A stretch of 64,000 nucleotides of DNA from Xanthobacteraceae bacterium. GTDB taxonomy: Bacteria; Pseudomonadota; Alphaproteobacteria; Rhizobiales; Xanthobacteraceae. The position numbers were made by a program, and so were the translations under genes. Below the pieces are notes generated by a model. The model ran no database searches, had not been told where the DNA came from, and saw only the letters and a program-made list of their open reading frames with translations. Location: the NCBI GenBank assembly GCA_030038995.1, contig JASHQS010000291.1:1-64000 (forward strand), in the 5' to 3' direction. This document shows, piece after piece, positions 52,798 through 61,749 of this stretch (position 1 is its first letter; every line of letters begins with the position of its first letter).

Positions 52798-55698
52798 GTG
52801 CTGATCAGAAGGACCGAACGTCAGGCGCGCCGTGGCGCGTTTTCGGCGGATCAGACAAGCGAACGCGGCCTCGATCGCCGCAGCTTCTTGCGCCGCTCCG
52901 GTCTTGCTGGCGGCCTCGCCGGGCTCGGCGCGCTGTCGCTCGGTGCGGTGCGCAAGGCTAAAGCCGGCCCGCCGCCGCCGGCCGGCGCGCAGGTCACCAT
53001 CAGAAAAAGCATCTGTACCCACTGCTCGGTCGGCTGCACGGTGACCGCCGAAGTGGCGAACGGCGTGTGGATCGGCCAGGAGCCGAGCTGGGACAGCCCG
53101 ATCAATCGCGGCTCGCATTGCGCCAAGGGCGCCGCGGTGCGCGAACTGGTCAGCGGCGAGCGCCGTCTGAAATATCCGATGAAGATGGCGAACGGCCAGT
53201 GGACGCGCATCAGTTGGGATCAGGCGATCAAGGAGATCGGCGACAAGATGCTCGACATCCGCGCCAAGTCCGGAGGCGATTCCGTCTATTGGCTCGGCTC
53301 GGCGAAGATGACCAACGAAGGCTCCTATCTGTTCCGCAAGCTGGGAGCGTTCTGGGGCACCAATAATACCGATCACCAGGCGCGCATCTGCCATTCCACC
53401 ACCGTCACCGGCGTAGCCAATACCTGGGGCTACGGCGCGATGACCAACAGCTATACCGATATCCGCAACGCCAAGACCCAGATCATCATGGGCGGCAATC
53501 CGGCGGAAGCCCACCCGGTGTCGCTGCAACACCTGCTCGAAGGCGCCGAGCTCAACAAAGCGAACGTCGTCGTCATCGACCCGCGCCTGACCCGCACCGC
53601 CGCGCATGCCACCGAATACGTGCGGCTGCGTCCGGGCACCGACATCCCCGTGCTCTACGGCATGATGTGGCACATCGTGCAGAACGGCTGGGAGGACAAG
53701 GAATTCATCAAGCAGCGCGTCTACGGCTTCGATGATTTGCGCAAGGAAATCGAAAAGTGGCCGCCGGCGGAGGTCGAGCGGGTCAGCGGCGTGCCCGGCG
53801 AGCAGCTCAAGCGCGTCGCGCAAATGTTTGCGACCCAGAAGCCGGCAACTCTGATCTGGTGCATGGGCCAGACCCAGCACACGGTCGGCACCGCGAACGT
53901 GCGCGCAAGCTGCATCGCGCTCTTGCTTACCGGCAATGTCGGTGCGCCCGGCACCGGCGCCAACATCTTCCGCGGCCACGACAACGTCCAGGGCGCGACC
54001 GATGTCGGCCTCGATATCGTGACGTTGCCGTTCTACTACGGGCTGACCGAGGCGGCATGGAAGCACTGGTCGCGCGTGTGGCAGGTCGACTACGATTTCC
54101 TGCTCAACCGTTTCGTCGATAAGAAGATCATGGAAACCTCCGGGATTCCGCTGACCCGGTGGTTCGACGCGGTGCTGCTGCCGAAAGATCAGGTCGCCCA
54201 GAAAGACAACGTGCGGGCCATGTTCGTGCAAGGCCACGCCAGCAACAGCATCACCCGCATCCCCGAATCCATGAAAGGACTGGCCAAGCTCGATTTGCTG
54301 GTGGTCGCGGACCCGCATCCCACCACTTGGGCATCGCTCTCGGTCGAGGCCGGACGCAAGGACGGCACCTATCTGCTGCCGGCGGCCACGCAATTCGAAT
54401 GCAAGGGCTCGCGCGTGGCGTCGAACCGCGCGTTGCAGTGGGGCGAACAGATCGTCAAGCCGATTTTCGAAGCCAAGGACGATCTCGAGATCATGTACCT
54501 GGTCGCCAAGAAGCTCGGCTTTGCCGACCAGATGTTCAAGAACATCAAGGTCGACAACAACCTGCCCGAAGCCGAGGACATCCTGCGCGAGATGAACCGC
54601 GGCAGTTGGTCGACCGGCTATTGCGGCCAGTCGCCGGAGCGACTGAAGTCGCACATGGCGCACCAGGCCGACTTCGACATGATCACGCAGCGGGCGGCCG
54701 GCGGCCCGAACAAGGGCGACTATTACGGCCTGCCGTGGCCGTGCTGGGGCTCGCCCGAGGTCAAGCATCCGGGCACGCCGCTCCTTTACAACACCAACCT
54801 CGCGGTCATGGACGGCGGCGGCTGCTTCCGCGCCCGGTTCGGCGTCGAGCGCAACGGCGTCAACATGCTCGCCGAGGGCTCCTATCCGAAGGATTCCGAG
54901 ATCAAGGACGGCTATCCGGAATTCAACTATGCGGTGCTCAAGAAGCTCGGCTGGGATGGGGACCTCACTCCCGACGAGCTTGCGACCATCCAGAAAATCG
55001 GCGGCGCCAAACCGGAAACGGTGTCGTGGTCGACCGATCTGTCCGGCGGCATTCAACGCGTCGCGCTCAAGCACGGCTGCGTGCCCTACGGCAACGCCAA
55101 GGCGCGCATGAACGCCTTCGGCCTGCCGGACCCGATCCCGGTGCACCGCGAGCCGATCTACTCGCCGCGCATCGACCTCATCGCCAAATATCCGACGCTG
55201 CCCGACGCCAAGCAGTTCCGCCTGCCCAATATCGGTTTCTCGGTGCAGAAGGCCGCGGTGGACAAGGGCATCGCCAAGAAATTCCCGCTGATCTTCAGCT
55301 CCGGCCGCCTCGTCGAATACGAGGGCGGCGGCGAGGAGACCCGCTCCAACAAATGGCTCGCCGAGCTGCAGCAGGACATGTTCGTCGAGATCAACCCGGC
55401 GGACGCCAACGAGCGCGGCATTAGGGACGGCGGCTGGGTCATCGTCACTGGCGCCGAGAACGGCTCGAAGGCCAAGGTCAAGGCGCTGGTCACCGAGCGG
55501 GTCGGCAAGGGTGTGGTCTGGATGCCGTTCCACTTCGGCGGCTGGTACGAGGGCAAGGATTTGCGGGCCAATTATCCGGCCGGCGCCGATCCGATCGTGC
55601 TCGGCGAAAGCGCGAACACCATCACCACCTACGGCTACGATCCGGCCACCGGCATGCAGGAGCCGAAGGTCACGCTCTGCCAGGTCCAGGCGGCGTAA
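52798..55698 (+). CDS. Formate dehydrogenase catalytic (alpha) subunit, Cys-type, Tat-exported
   Basis: A 966-residue molybdopterin oxidoreductase. GTG start at 52798 behind GGGGAGG. A Tat signal (DRRSFLRRSGLAGG at about 31-44) directs it to the periplasm. The [4Fe-4S] cluster ligands are C73, C76, C80 and C108. C198, in ARICHSTTV, stands where selenocysteine is found in E. coli FdnG, followed by the family histidine H199 and later GAMTNSYTDI, so the enzyme uses cysteine at the metal. The C-terminal domain has the GEETRSNKWLAELQQDMFVEI region. It oxidises formate and passes electrons to the beta subunit encoded 14 bp downstream. Confidence 0.93.
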   Translation: MLIRRTERQARRGAFSADQTSERGLDRRSFLRRSGLAGGLAGLGALSLGAVRKAKAGPPPPAGAQVTIRKSICTHCSVGCTVTAEVANGVWIGQEPSWDSPINRGSHCAKGAAVRELVSGERRLKYPMKMANGQWTRISWDQAIKEIGDKMLDIRAKSGGDSVYWLGSAKMTNEGSYLFRKLGAFWGTNNTDHQARICHSTTVTGVANTWGYGAMTNSYTDIRNAKTQIIMGGNPAEAHPVSLQHLLEGAELNKANVVVIDPRLTRTAAHATEYVRLRPGTDIPVLYGMMWHIVQNGWEDKEFIKQRVYGFDDLRKEIEKWPPAEVERVSGVPGEQLKRVAQMFATQKPATLIWCMGQTQHTVGTANVRASCIALLLTGNVGAPGTGANIFRGHDNVQGATDVGLDIVTLPFYYGLTEAAWKHWSRVWQVDYDFLLNRFVDKKIMETSGIPLTRWFDAVLLPKDQVAQKDNVRAMFVQGHASNSITRIPESMKGLAKLDLLVVADPHPTTWASLSVEAGRKDGTYLLPAATQFECKGSRVASNRALQWGEQIVKPIFEAKDDLEIMYLVAKKLGFADQMFKNIKVDNNLPEAEDILREMNRGSWSTGYCGQSPERLKSHMAHQADFDMITQRAAGGPNKGDYYGLPWPCWGSPEVKHPGTPLLYNTNLAVMDGGGCFRARFGVERNGVNMLAEGSYPKDSEIKDGYPEFNYAVLKKLGWDGDLTPDELATIQKIGGAKPETVSWSTDLSGGIQRVALKHGCVPYGNAKARMNAFGLPDPIPVHREPIYSPRIDLIAKYPTLPDAKQFRLPNIGFSVQKAAVDKGIAKKFPLIFSSGRLVEYEGGGEETRSNKWLAELQQDMFVEINPADANERGIRDGGWVIVTGAENGSKAKVKALVTERVGKGVVWMPFHFGGWYEGKDLRANYPAGADPIVLGESANTITTYGYDPATGMQEPKVTLCQVQAA

Positions 55699-55712
55699 CG
55701 AGGGAGGTTGCC

Positions 55713-56309
55713 ATGGCGCGAATGAAATTCCTCTGCGACGCCGACCGCTGCATCGAATGCAACGCCTGCGTCACCGCGTGCAAGAACGAGAACGAGGTGC
55801 CGTGGGGCATCAACCGGCGGCGCGTCGTCACGCTCAATGACGGCAAGCCCGGCGAACGCTCGGTGTCGATGGCCTGCATGCATTGCACCGACGCGCCGTG
55901 CGCGGCGGTGTGCCCGGTCAATTGCTTCTACACCACCGCCGACGCGGTGGTGCTGCACTCCAAGGACCTGTGCATCGGCTGCGGCTATTGCTTCTACGCC
56001 TGTCCGTTCGGCGCGCCGCAATATCCGCGCGTCGGCAATTTCGGCTCGCGCGGCAAGATGGACAAGTGCACCTATTGCAGCGGCGGGCCGGAGGCGGACA
56101 ATTCGCCGCTGCAATACGCCAAATACGGCGCCGACCGCCTGTCGCAGGGCAAGCTGCCGCTATGCGCCGAGATGTGCTCGACCAAATCGCTGCTCGCCGG
56201 CGACGGCGACATCATCGCGCAAATCTACAAAGACCGCGTCGCCCAGCGCGGTTACGGCTCCGGCGCCTGGGGCTGGCAGACCGCCTATCGCGAGACGATC
56301 GCGACCTGA
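55713..56309 (+). CDS. Formate dehydrogenase beta subunit, four-cluster ferredoxin
   Basis: A 198-residue iron-sulfur protein of the FDH3 beta type. Cysteine groups suited to four [4Fe-4S] clusters are seen: CDADRCIECNACVTACKN, CMHCTDAPCAAVCPVNC, CIGCGYCFYACPFG and CTYC followed by CAEMC. It has no signal peptide and no membrane anchor, so it must be exported with the Tat-carried alpha subunit. It links the alpha subunit to the cytochrome b subunit downstream. An AGGGAGG ribosome-binding site lies before the ATG. Confidence 0.92.
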   Translation: MARMKFLCDADRCIECNACVTACKNENEVPWGINRRRVVTLNDGKPGERSVSMACMHCTDAPCAAVCPVNCFYTTADAVVLHSKDLCIGCGYCFYACPFGAPQYPRVGNFGSRGKMDKCTYCSGGPEADNSPLQYAKYGADRLSQGKLPLCAEMCSTKSLLAGDGDIIAQIYKDRVAQRGYGSGAWGWQTAYRETIAT

Positions 56310-56395
56310 CGGGCGGAGCGATGTCAAGGGGGCGGCCGGCGGGCGCGGCGCAAGCAAGACCGCGCCGCGCCAAGAAGAGTAACGGGAGGAATGCC

Positions 56396-57409
56396 ATGGC
56401 GACGGTCTGCGCACGCATCCGGATCGTGGTTGCCGCGATTGCACTCGTTCTGATAGCCGCCATGGCGGCACCGGTCGCGGCGCAGCAGCCGACGTCGGTC
56501 GATCCGAACGCGGCTGCGGTCAAGGAGCAGCAATTGCTGCAGCAGTTCAAGCGCGTGCAGGGCCTCGGCTCGATACCTGATACCAAGTCCTACGTCATCG
56601 AGCAGCCGCAGGGCCGCGACTGGCGGCAATACCACGAAGTCACGCTGCCGGCGGTCGGCACCGTCGCCATGCTCGGCATGATCGTGCTGCTCGCGATCTT
56701 CTTCATAGTGCGCGGCATGGTGCGGATCCGCTCCGGTCGATCCGGCGTCGACATCGTCCGCTTCAACGCCTTCGAGCGCTTCGTGCACTGGATGACGGCG
56801 ACCTGTTTCGTGCTCATGGCGCTCACCGGCTTGAACATTACCTTCGGCAGGACGGCGCTGTTGCCGGTGCTCGGGCCGGATGCGTTTTCGTCCTGGTCGC
56901 TCATCGCCAAGTACATCCACAACTTCCTGAGCTTCCCGTTCACGCTCGGCGTCATTCTGATCTTCTTCATGTGGGTCGGCGGCAATCTTCCGGACCGGAC
57001 CGACCTCAAATGGCTGGTGCAGGGCGGCGGCATCCTCGGCCGCAGCGAGCCGGCGGCCTACCGCTTCAACGCCGGGCAGAAGATCATTTACTGGATCGTG
57101 GTGCTCGCCGGCGCGGCGGTGGCGGTGACCGGCTATCTGCTGATGTTCCCGTTCTACGGCACGACCATCGCCGGCATGCAGCTTGCGCAGATGATCCACG
57201 GCACCGTCGCGGTGCTGTTCGTCGCCATCATGATCGCGCACGCCTATATCGGCACGATCGGCATGGAGGGCGCGTTCGAGGCCATGGGCAGCGGCACCGT
57301 CGATCTCAATTGGGCCAAGGAGCACCACAGCCTGTGGCTCGAGGAGCAGCAGGCCGGCAGCGGCGCGGGCGGGATGCGGCCGCATCCGGCGGCGACGCCG
57401 GCGGAGTAA
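56396..57409 (+). CDS. Formate dehydrogenase gamma subunit, cytochrome b556 type
   Basis: A 337-residue membrane protein with a signal peptide (about 1-28), a periplasmic lead and four or five hydrophobic helices. Heme-ligand histidines are in RFVHWMTATCFVLMALTG, YIHNFLSFPF, MIHGTVAVLF and IAHAYIGT. This is the quinone-reducing cytochrome b of membrane-bound formate dehydrogenase. The ATG at 56396 is preferred to an out-of-frame ATG 5 bp upstream; GGGAGGA lies at proper distance. It is the last structural gene of the set. Confidence 0.92.
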   Translation: MATVCARIRIVVAAIALVLIAAMAAPVAAQQPTSVDPNAAAVKEQQLLQQFKRVQGLGSIPDTKSYVIEQPQGRDWRQYHEVTLPAVGTVAMLGMIVLLAIFFIVRGMVRIRSGRSGVDIVRFNAFERFVHWMTATCFVLMALTGLNITFGRTALLPVLGPDAFSSWSLIAKYIHNFLSFPFTLGVILIFFMWVGGNLPDRTDLKWLVQGGGILGRSEPAAYRFNAGQKIIYWIVVLAGAAVAVTGYLLMFPFYGTTIAGMQLAQMIHGTVAVLFVAIMIAHAYIGTIGMEGAFEAMGSGTVDLNWAKEHHSLWLEEQQAGSGAGGMRPHPAATPAE

Positions 57410-57427
57410 AACGAATTCCGTCGGATC

Positions 57428-57554
57428 GATTCCGCGGAATCTGTTGTCGATCAGAAAGCCGTCGGAGGCCCGAAGCGATCAGACTTATAGGTTTGATGCC
57501 GTAATCAGAGCACGGATTCCGCTCATTCCCGCGAAGGCGGGAATTCAGACCGAG
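57428..57554. repeat. Palindromes after the formate dehydrogenase operon
   Basis: GATTCCGCGGAATC (57428-57441) is a perfect 14-bp palindrome 18 bp after the gamma-subunit stop. ATTCCCGC (57535-57542) with GCGGGAAT (57547-57554) is a copy of the REP-like hairpin also found at 31338 and 33180. Either may act as an end of the formate dehydrogenase transcript. Confidence 0.6.
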
Positions 57555-57583
57555 AAGCGGTTGGCCAGCGCCGAGCGCGCGGC

Positions 57584-57835
57584 CTATTGCGAATCCGAGC
57601 ACAGCGGCGATTCGCCGCGCGGCTGGCGGAAATCGACAAAGAACCATTGCCACGATTGCCGCGGCGCGCAGGATTTGTCGCCCGTCGACACGCGCCAGTT
57701 CCAGTTCGGATCGATGCGCGCGCCATCGGTCGTGTAGGCCGCGCCCGTCGGCTGCTGCACCACCCCGTTGAGAACGAAATAGCCGCCCGCACCCAATACC
57801 AGGAACGCCAAGCATGCCGCGATGAATGCGCCCAT
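57584..57835 (-). CDS. Small single-helix membrane protein
   Basis: An 83-residue protein with one N-terminal helix (about 3-25, IAACLAFLVLGAGGYFVLNGV) and a polar C-terminal domain with conserved-looking tryptophans and two cysteines (NWNWRVSTGDKSCAPRQSWQWFFVDFRQPRG). GGAGGATCC precedes the ATG. The style is that of conserved hypothetical proteins of Hyphomicrobiales; function unknown. It is convergent with the formate dehydrogenase operon. Confidence 0.7.
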   Translation of the reverse strand: MGAFIAACLAFLVLGAGGYFVLNGVVQQPTGAAYTTDGARIDPNWNWRVSTGDKSCAPRQSWQWFFVDFRQPRGESPLCSDSQ

Positions 57836-57952
57836 TGACGGATCCTCCCACGTGCTGAGTTTTCAGCATTATGGCGGCAATTGTCGGCAACACAAGAGGC
57901 GATCTGGAATCGGCCCAGCTCAGATCGACGCAGTGTTGGCGAGCATCTTGAG

Positions 57953-57982
57953 GTGATGCCGGGGTTTGCGCCGGGGCATCAC
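57953..57982. terminator. Hairpin after the Liv transporter operon
   Basis: GTGATGCC (57953-57960) and GGCATCAC (57975-57982) form a perfect 8-bp stem with additional GC pairs inside the loop. It lies 57 bp beyond the stop of the last transporter gene (minus strand) and may end that transcript; no T run is seen. Confidence 0.5.
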
Positions 57983-58038
57983 GGCTTAAGGGCGAGGGGC
58001 CGCGGTCCTTTGCGGCGTAGCCGCCGCGGCGTGCGGCT

Positions 58039-58773
58039 TCAAACGCCGAGATAGCGGCGTTGCACGTCGGCTGCGGCCGTCAGCTCGGCCGAGCTGCCGG
58101 TCCACACCACGCGGCCGCGCTCGATGATCGTGTGGCGGTCGGCAATGCGGGTGAGCGCATCGACGTTCTTGTCGATGACCAGGATGGCTTGGCCGCCGGC
58201 GCGCAGCGTGGCCAGGCAGCGCCAGATCTCGTCGCGAATGAGCGGCGCCAGCCCCTCGGTCGCCTCGTCGAGGATGAGCAGGCGCGGATTGGTCATCAGC
58301 GCGCGACCGATGGCGAGCATTTGCTGCTCGCCGCCCGACAACAGATTGGCCATGCTGCCGGCGCGCGCGGCGAGCCGCGGAAACAGCGCGAACACCTTGT
58401 CCAGCGTCCACGGCGTGGCGCCGCCGGCGCGGTTGGCGGCGGTGGCGATGAGATTTTCGCGCGCGGTGAGGTTGGGAAAAACCTGGCGGCCCTCGGGAAC
58501 GAGGCCGATGCCGAGCTTGGCGATGCGGTACGGCGGCAGCTCGCGAATGTCGGCGCCGGCGAAGCGGATCGCGCCGGCCGTGGCCCGGGTCAATCCCATG
58601 ATCGAGCGCACGGTCGTGGTCTTGCCCATGCCGTTGCGGCCCAGCAGCGACACCATTTCGCCCGGCCTGACCTTGAGCGACACCCCGAACAGCACGCGGC
58701 TCAAGCCGTAGCTGGTCTCGATGCCGGATACGTCGAGCAATGCGCCGTCGGCCGGACCGTTCTGCTCAGCCAT
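58039..58773 (-). CDS. livF: Branched-chain amino acid-type ABC transporter ATP-binding protein LivF
   Basis: A 244-residue ATPase: Walker A GRNGMGKTT (about 39-47), Q-loop, signature LLSGGEQQM (about 143-151), Walker B LLILDEATEGLAP (about 164-176), and the short H-loop region in which the usual His is replaced by the LVIDKNVDAL form common in LivF. It overlaps livG by 8 bp. It energises uptake of amino acids or aromatic/dicarboxylic acids by a Liv-type importer. Confidence 0.9.
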   Translation of the reverse strand: MAEQNGPADGALLDVSGIETSYGLSRVLFGVSLKVRPGEMVSLLGRNGMGKTTTVRSIMGLTRATAGAIRFAGADIRELPPYRIAKLGIGLVPEGRQVFPNLTARENLIATAANRAGGATPWTLDKVFALFPRLAARAGSMANLLSGGEQQMLAIGRALMTNPRLLILDEATEGLAPLIRDEIWRCLATLRAGGQAILVIDKNVDALTRIADRHTIIERGRVVWTGSSAELTAAADVQRRYLGV

Positions 58774-59527
58774 GGCGCGCGTCCTGCTCGCCCAGATAGG
58801 CTTCGCGCACCGCGGCGTCGGCGCGCACCGCCGCCGGATCGCCGCTGGCGATGACGCGGCCGTAGACCAGCACGGTGATGCGATCGGCCAGCGCGAACAC
58901 CGTCGCCATGTCGTGCTCGATCAACACCATGGTGAGGCTCCCCTTGAGCCGGCGCAGCATGGCGACCATGCGGGCGGATTCGTCGGAGCCGAGACCGGCC
59001 ATCGGCTCATCGAGCAGAAGCAGGCGCGGCTTGGTGGCAAGCGCCACGGCGATTTCGAGCTGGCGCTGCTCGCCGTGGCTGAGCTTGTCGACGCGCGCGT
59101 CGGCGCGCGAGCCAAGGCCGATGGCCTCGAGCGCGGCGCGCGCCGGCTCGCGCAGCGCCGCGTCACGGCGCGCGTCGGTCAAGAACCGGAACGAATGGCC
59201 GTCATGGGCCTGCACGGCGAGCGCGACATTGTCGAGCGCGGTGAAGTCGGCAAACAAGGAGGTGATCTGAAACGACCGCGCCAAGCCGAGCTGGCTGCGG
59301 CCAGGCACGGCAAGCGCGGTGATGTCGCGGCCGTCGAAGCGGATGCTGCCGCGCTCCGGCGCGATCTCGCCGGCCAAAAGCCCGACCAGCGTGGTCTTGC
59401 CGGCGCCGTTCGGGCCGATCACGGCGTGACATTCGCCGGCCGGAATGGCGAGCGCGATGGCTTCGGCGGCGATGACGCCGCCGAAGCGCTTGGTCAGGCC
59501 GGCGACCTGCAGCAGCGGTTCACTCAC
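58766..59527 (-). CDS. livG: Branched-chain amino acid-type ABC transporter ATP-binding protein LivG
   Basis: A 253-residue ATPase: Walker A GPNGAGKTT (about 38-46), signature LSHGEQRQLEIA (about 150-161), Walker B LLLLDEPMAGL (about 171-181) and H-loop in IEHDM. The GTG at 59527, which overlaps livM by 8 bp, gives the family start SEPLLQVAGLTKRFGG; a more upstream ATG at 59554 would lengthen the overlap. Confidence 0.9.
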   Translation of the reverse strand: MSEPLLQVAGLTKRFGGVIAAEAIALAIPAGECHAVIGPNGAGKTTLVGLLAGEIAPERGSIRFDGRDITALAVPGRSQLGLARSFQITSLFADFTALDNVALAVQAHDGHSFRFLTDARRDAALREPARAALEAIGLGSRADARVDKLSHGEQRQLEIAVALATKPRLLLLDEPMAGLGSDESARMVAMLRRLKGSLTMVLIEHDMATVFALADRITVLVYGRVIASGDPAAVRADAAVREAYLGEQDARHG

Positions 59528-60503
59528 GGCGCCGCGCTCCGAACAGGCTTTCAATGCCGCCGTTAAGGAAGATCGCGACCAGGAGCAGCCCTGGCCCGAG
59601 GAACAGTCCGGGATATTCGGTGACGCGCGACAGCGCCTCCTCGAGCAAGAGATAGGTCACGGTGCCGAGCACCGGGCCGAACAGCGAGCCGAGCCCGCCG
59701 AGGATCACCATGACCATCAGATCGCCGGAGCGCGTCCAATACATCATCGCCGGGCTGATGAAGTTGGTGTGATTGGCAAGGAGCGCGCCGGACAGCCCGC
59801 ATAGGGCGCCGGCGATGACGAAACAGACGAGCTTGTAGCGAAACGTCGAGATACCGATGGCGCGCATGCGCCGTTCGTTGGACCGCGCGCCCTGGATCAC
59901 CAGGCCGAAGCGCGAATTGACCACGCGCGACACCAGCACGAGACTCGCCAGCAGCAGCGCGAAGCACAAATAATAAAGCTGCGTGGCGTTGTTGAGGTCG
60001 ACGAGACCGGCGAAGCCACTGCGGCTGCCGATGGTCATGCCGTCATCGCCGCCGTAGCGGTCGAGCCCCTGCGTCACGTAATAGACCATCTGCGCGAACG
60101 CGAGCGTGATCATGATGAAATAGACGCCGCGCGTGCGCAGGCTCAAGGCGCCGACCACGAGCGCGAACAAGGCCGATACCGCGATCGCCGCCGGCCATTG
60201 CACGAAGCCGGAGGTGATGCCTTCCTTCCACAAAATGCCGACCGCATAGCCGCCGATGCCCAGATAGGCGGCGTGGCCGAAGCTCGCCATGCCGCCATAG
60301 CCCATGATCAGGTTCAGGCTGATCGCGGCAATGGACAGGATTTCGATGCGGCCGAACAAGGTCAGCGCGAACGGGTCGCCGGTCGCGGCGGCGTAGACCG
60401 GCACCAGGCCGAGCAGCGCCAGCACGGCGGCAGGCAATGCCGCGCGCGGCGCGAGCCAGCAAGCGGGCAGGGGAACGCCAAGAACCTTGAGCGCGGCCTT
60501 CAT
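59520..60503 (-). CDS. livM: Branched-chain amino acid-type ABC transporter permease LivM
   Basis: A 327-residue permease with about eight to ten hydrophobic segments and the LivM signatures LNLIMGYGGMASFGHAAYLGIGGY (about 62-85) and VILGGLGSLFGPVLG (about 263-277), the latter containing the EAA-like loop that contacts the ATPase. The ATG at 60503 overlaps the livH stop (ATGA). The open frame runs further upstream in a phase overlapping livH and is not used. Confidence 0.9.
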   Translation of the reverse strand: MKAALKVLGVPLPACWLAPRAALPAAVLALLGLVPVYAAATGDPFALTLFGRIEILSIAAISLNLIMGYGGMASFGHAAYLGIGGYAVGILWKEGITSGFVQWPAAIAVSALFALVVGALSLRTRGVYFIMITLAFAQMVYYVTQGLDRYGGDDGMTIGSRSGFAGLVDLNNATQLYYLCFALLLASLVLVSRVVNSRFGLVIQGARSNERRMRAIGISTFRYKLVCFVIAGALCGLSGALLANHTNFISPAMMYWTRSGDLMVMVILGGLGSLFGPVLGTVTYLLLEEALSRVTEYPGLFLGPGLLLVAIFLNGGIESLFGARRRE

Positions 60504-61417
60504 CGGCTCGCCGCCGGGAACAGACCTTCCGGCCGAAACACCAGAATCGCCGCCATCAGCATGTAGATCGACATCGACGAAATCGCCGGCGCCAGCGTCA
60601 TCGCGGCGTTGACGCTGAGCACCGAGTGCAGCACGTCGGGCAGGAAGGCGCGGCCGAGCGTGTCGATCAGGCCGACGATGACGGCGGCGACGAAGGCGCC
60701 GCGGATCGAGCCGATGCCGCCGATGATGATGACGACGAAGGCGAGGATGAGGATGTTCTCGCCCATGCCGATCTGCACGGTCAGGATCGGCGCCTGCATC
60801 AGGCCGGCAAAGCCGGCAAGCGTGGCGCCGAGCCCGAACACCAGGGTGTAAAGGAGCTTGATGTTGACGCCGAGCGCGCCGACCATCTCGCGGTTCGAGG
60901 CGCCGGCGCGGATGAGCATGCCGAGCCGGGTGCGCATCACCACGACGTAGAGCAGCGCCGCGACCGCGAGCGCGACCAGGATGATGACCAGACGATAGAG
61001 CGGATAATACAGGCCGGGAATGATCTGCACCGCGGTGAGCATCTCGCTCGGCAAGGACAGCGTCATGCCGGCGGGACCCCAGATGAGCCGCACCAGTTCG
61101 TTGAAGAACAGCAACAGGCCGAACGTGCCGAGCACGTGATCGAGATGGGGCCGGCCGTAGAGCGGCCGGATCGCGATCACCTCCAGCACCATGCCGCAGG
61201 CCGCGGTGGCGACCAGCGCCAGCGCCGCGCCGAGCACGAAGCTGTCGGTGGCGGCGGCAAAGGTCGCGGCGAAATAGGCGCCGAGCATGTACAGCGAGCC
61301 GTGCGCCAGATTGACCAGATCCATGATGCCGAAGATCAGCGTCAATCCGGCGGCGAGCAGGAACAACAGCATGCCGAGCTGCACGCCGTTGAGGCACTGC
61401 TCGATGAAGTAGAGCAT
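60500..61417 (-). CDS. livH: Branched-chain amino acid-type ABC transporter permease LivH
   Basis: A 305-residue permease with the LivH start LYFIEQCLNGVQLGMLLFLLA, ...GIMDLVNLAHGSLYMLGAY (about 31-49) and VVIIIGGIGSIRGAFV (about 237-252). It is the first permease gene; livM follows by ATGA overlap. The 332-bp gap to the binding-protein gene upstream holds palindromic repeats and a MITE-like element, so transcription must cross these or restart. Confidence 0.9.
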   Translation of the reverse strand: MLYFIEQCLNGVQLGMLLFLLAAGLTLIFGIMDLVNLAHGSLYMLGAYFAATFAAATDSFVLGAALALVATAACGMVLEVIAIRPLYGRPHLDHVLGTFGLLLFFNELVRLIWGPAGMTLSLPSEMLTAVQIIPGLYYPLYRLVIILVALAVAALLYVVVMRTRLGMLIRAGASNREMVGALGVNIKLLYTLVFGLGATLAGFAGLMQAPILTVQIGMGENILILAFVVIIIGGIGSIRGAFVAAVIVGLIDTLGRAFLPDVLHSVLSVNAAMTLAPAISSMSIYMLMAAILVFRPEGLFPAASR

Positions 61418-61452
61418 GGCTGCCTTTGCCGCTCGAATACCGGACGCTGTCA

Positions 61453-61526
61453 TCATCCGCGAATGCGGATGATCCAGTAATCACCGTTCAGCGAATTGAA
61501 CGCAAGCCTGCGATTACTGGATGCCC
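61453..61526. repeat. Palindromic repeat next to MITE copy 2
   Basis: TCATCCGC (61453-61460) and GCGGATGA (61465-61472) form a hairpin. TCCAGTAATC just after it is repeated as GATTACTGGA at about 61512, so the unit is an inverted pair around a 30-base centre. It is the inverse copy of the element at 21047-21080. Confidence 0.7.
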
Positions 61527-61536
61527 AGCTTTCGCG

Positions 61537-61714
61537 CATAGGCGCTAACATAGGCCTCTGTTTCCCGGATGCGGTGCAGCGCGCAGCGGTGCACCGCTGA
61601 TCCGGGACCGTCCCAGACTCCGCAACTTGTTACGATCCCGGGTCTGCAGCGCACCACTTCGCTGCGCTGCGTGCTGCGCTGCGCCCGGGAAACACAGCTA
61701 TGTTAGCGTCTATG
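61537..61714. mobile_element. MITE-like element, copy 2 (178 bp)
   Basis: It begins CATAGGCGCTAACATAG and ends CTATGTTAGCGTCTATG, the terminal repeats now having one mismatch. The interior is the same as in copy 1 (33246-33421) except for a 2-bp insertion and three internal substitutions. The flanks CTTTCGCG (left) and CTTTGGCG (right) look like a decayed target duplication. It lies between the substrate-binding-protein gene and livH, so it is again inside an operon and non-coding. Confidence 0.8.
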
Positions 61715-61749
61715 CTTTGGCGCGGGGCATGACAGCGGACTCGCACCGC

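Noticed and set aside
52768-55533. Minus-strand open frame of 921 codons over the formate dehydrogenase alpha gene
   Set aside because: The plus-strand gene has Fe-S, Tat and active-site motifs; the reverse frame is a shadow.
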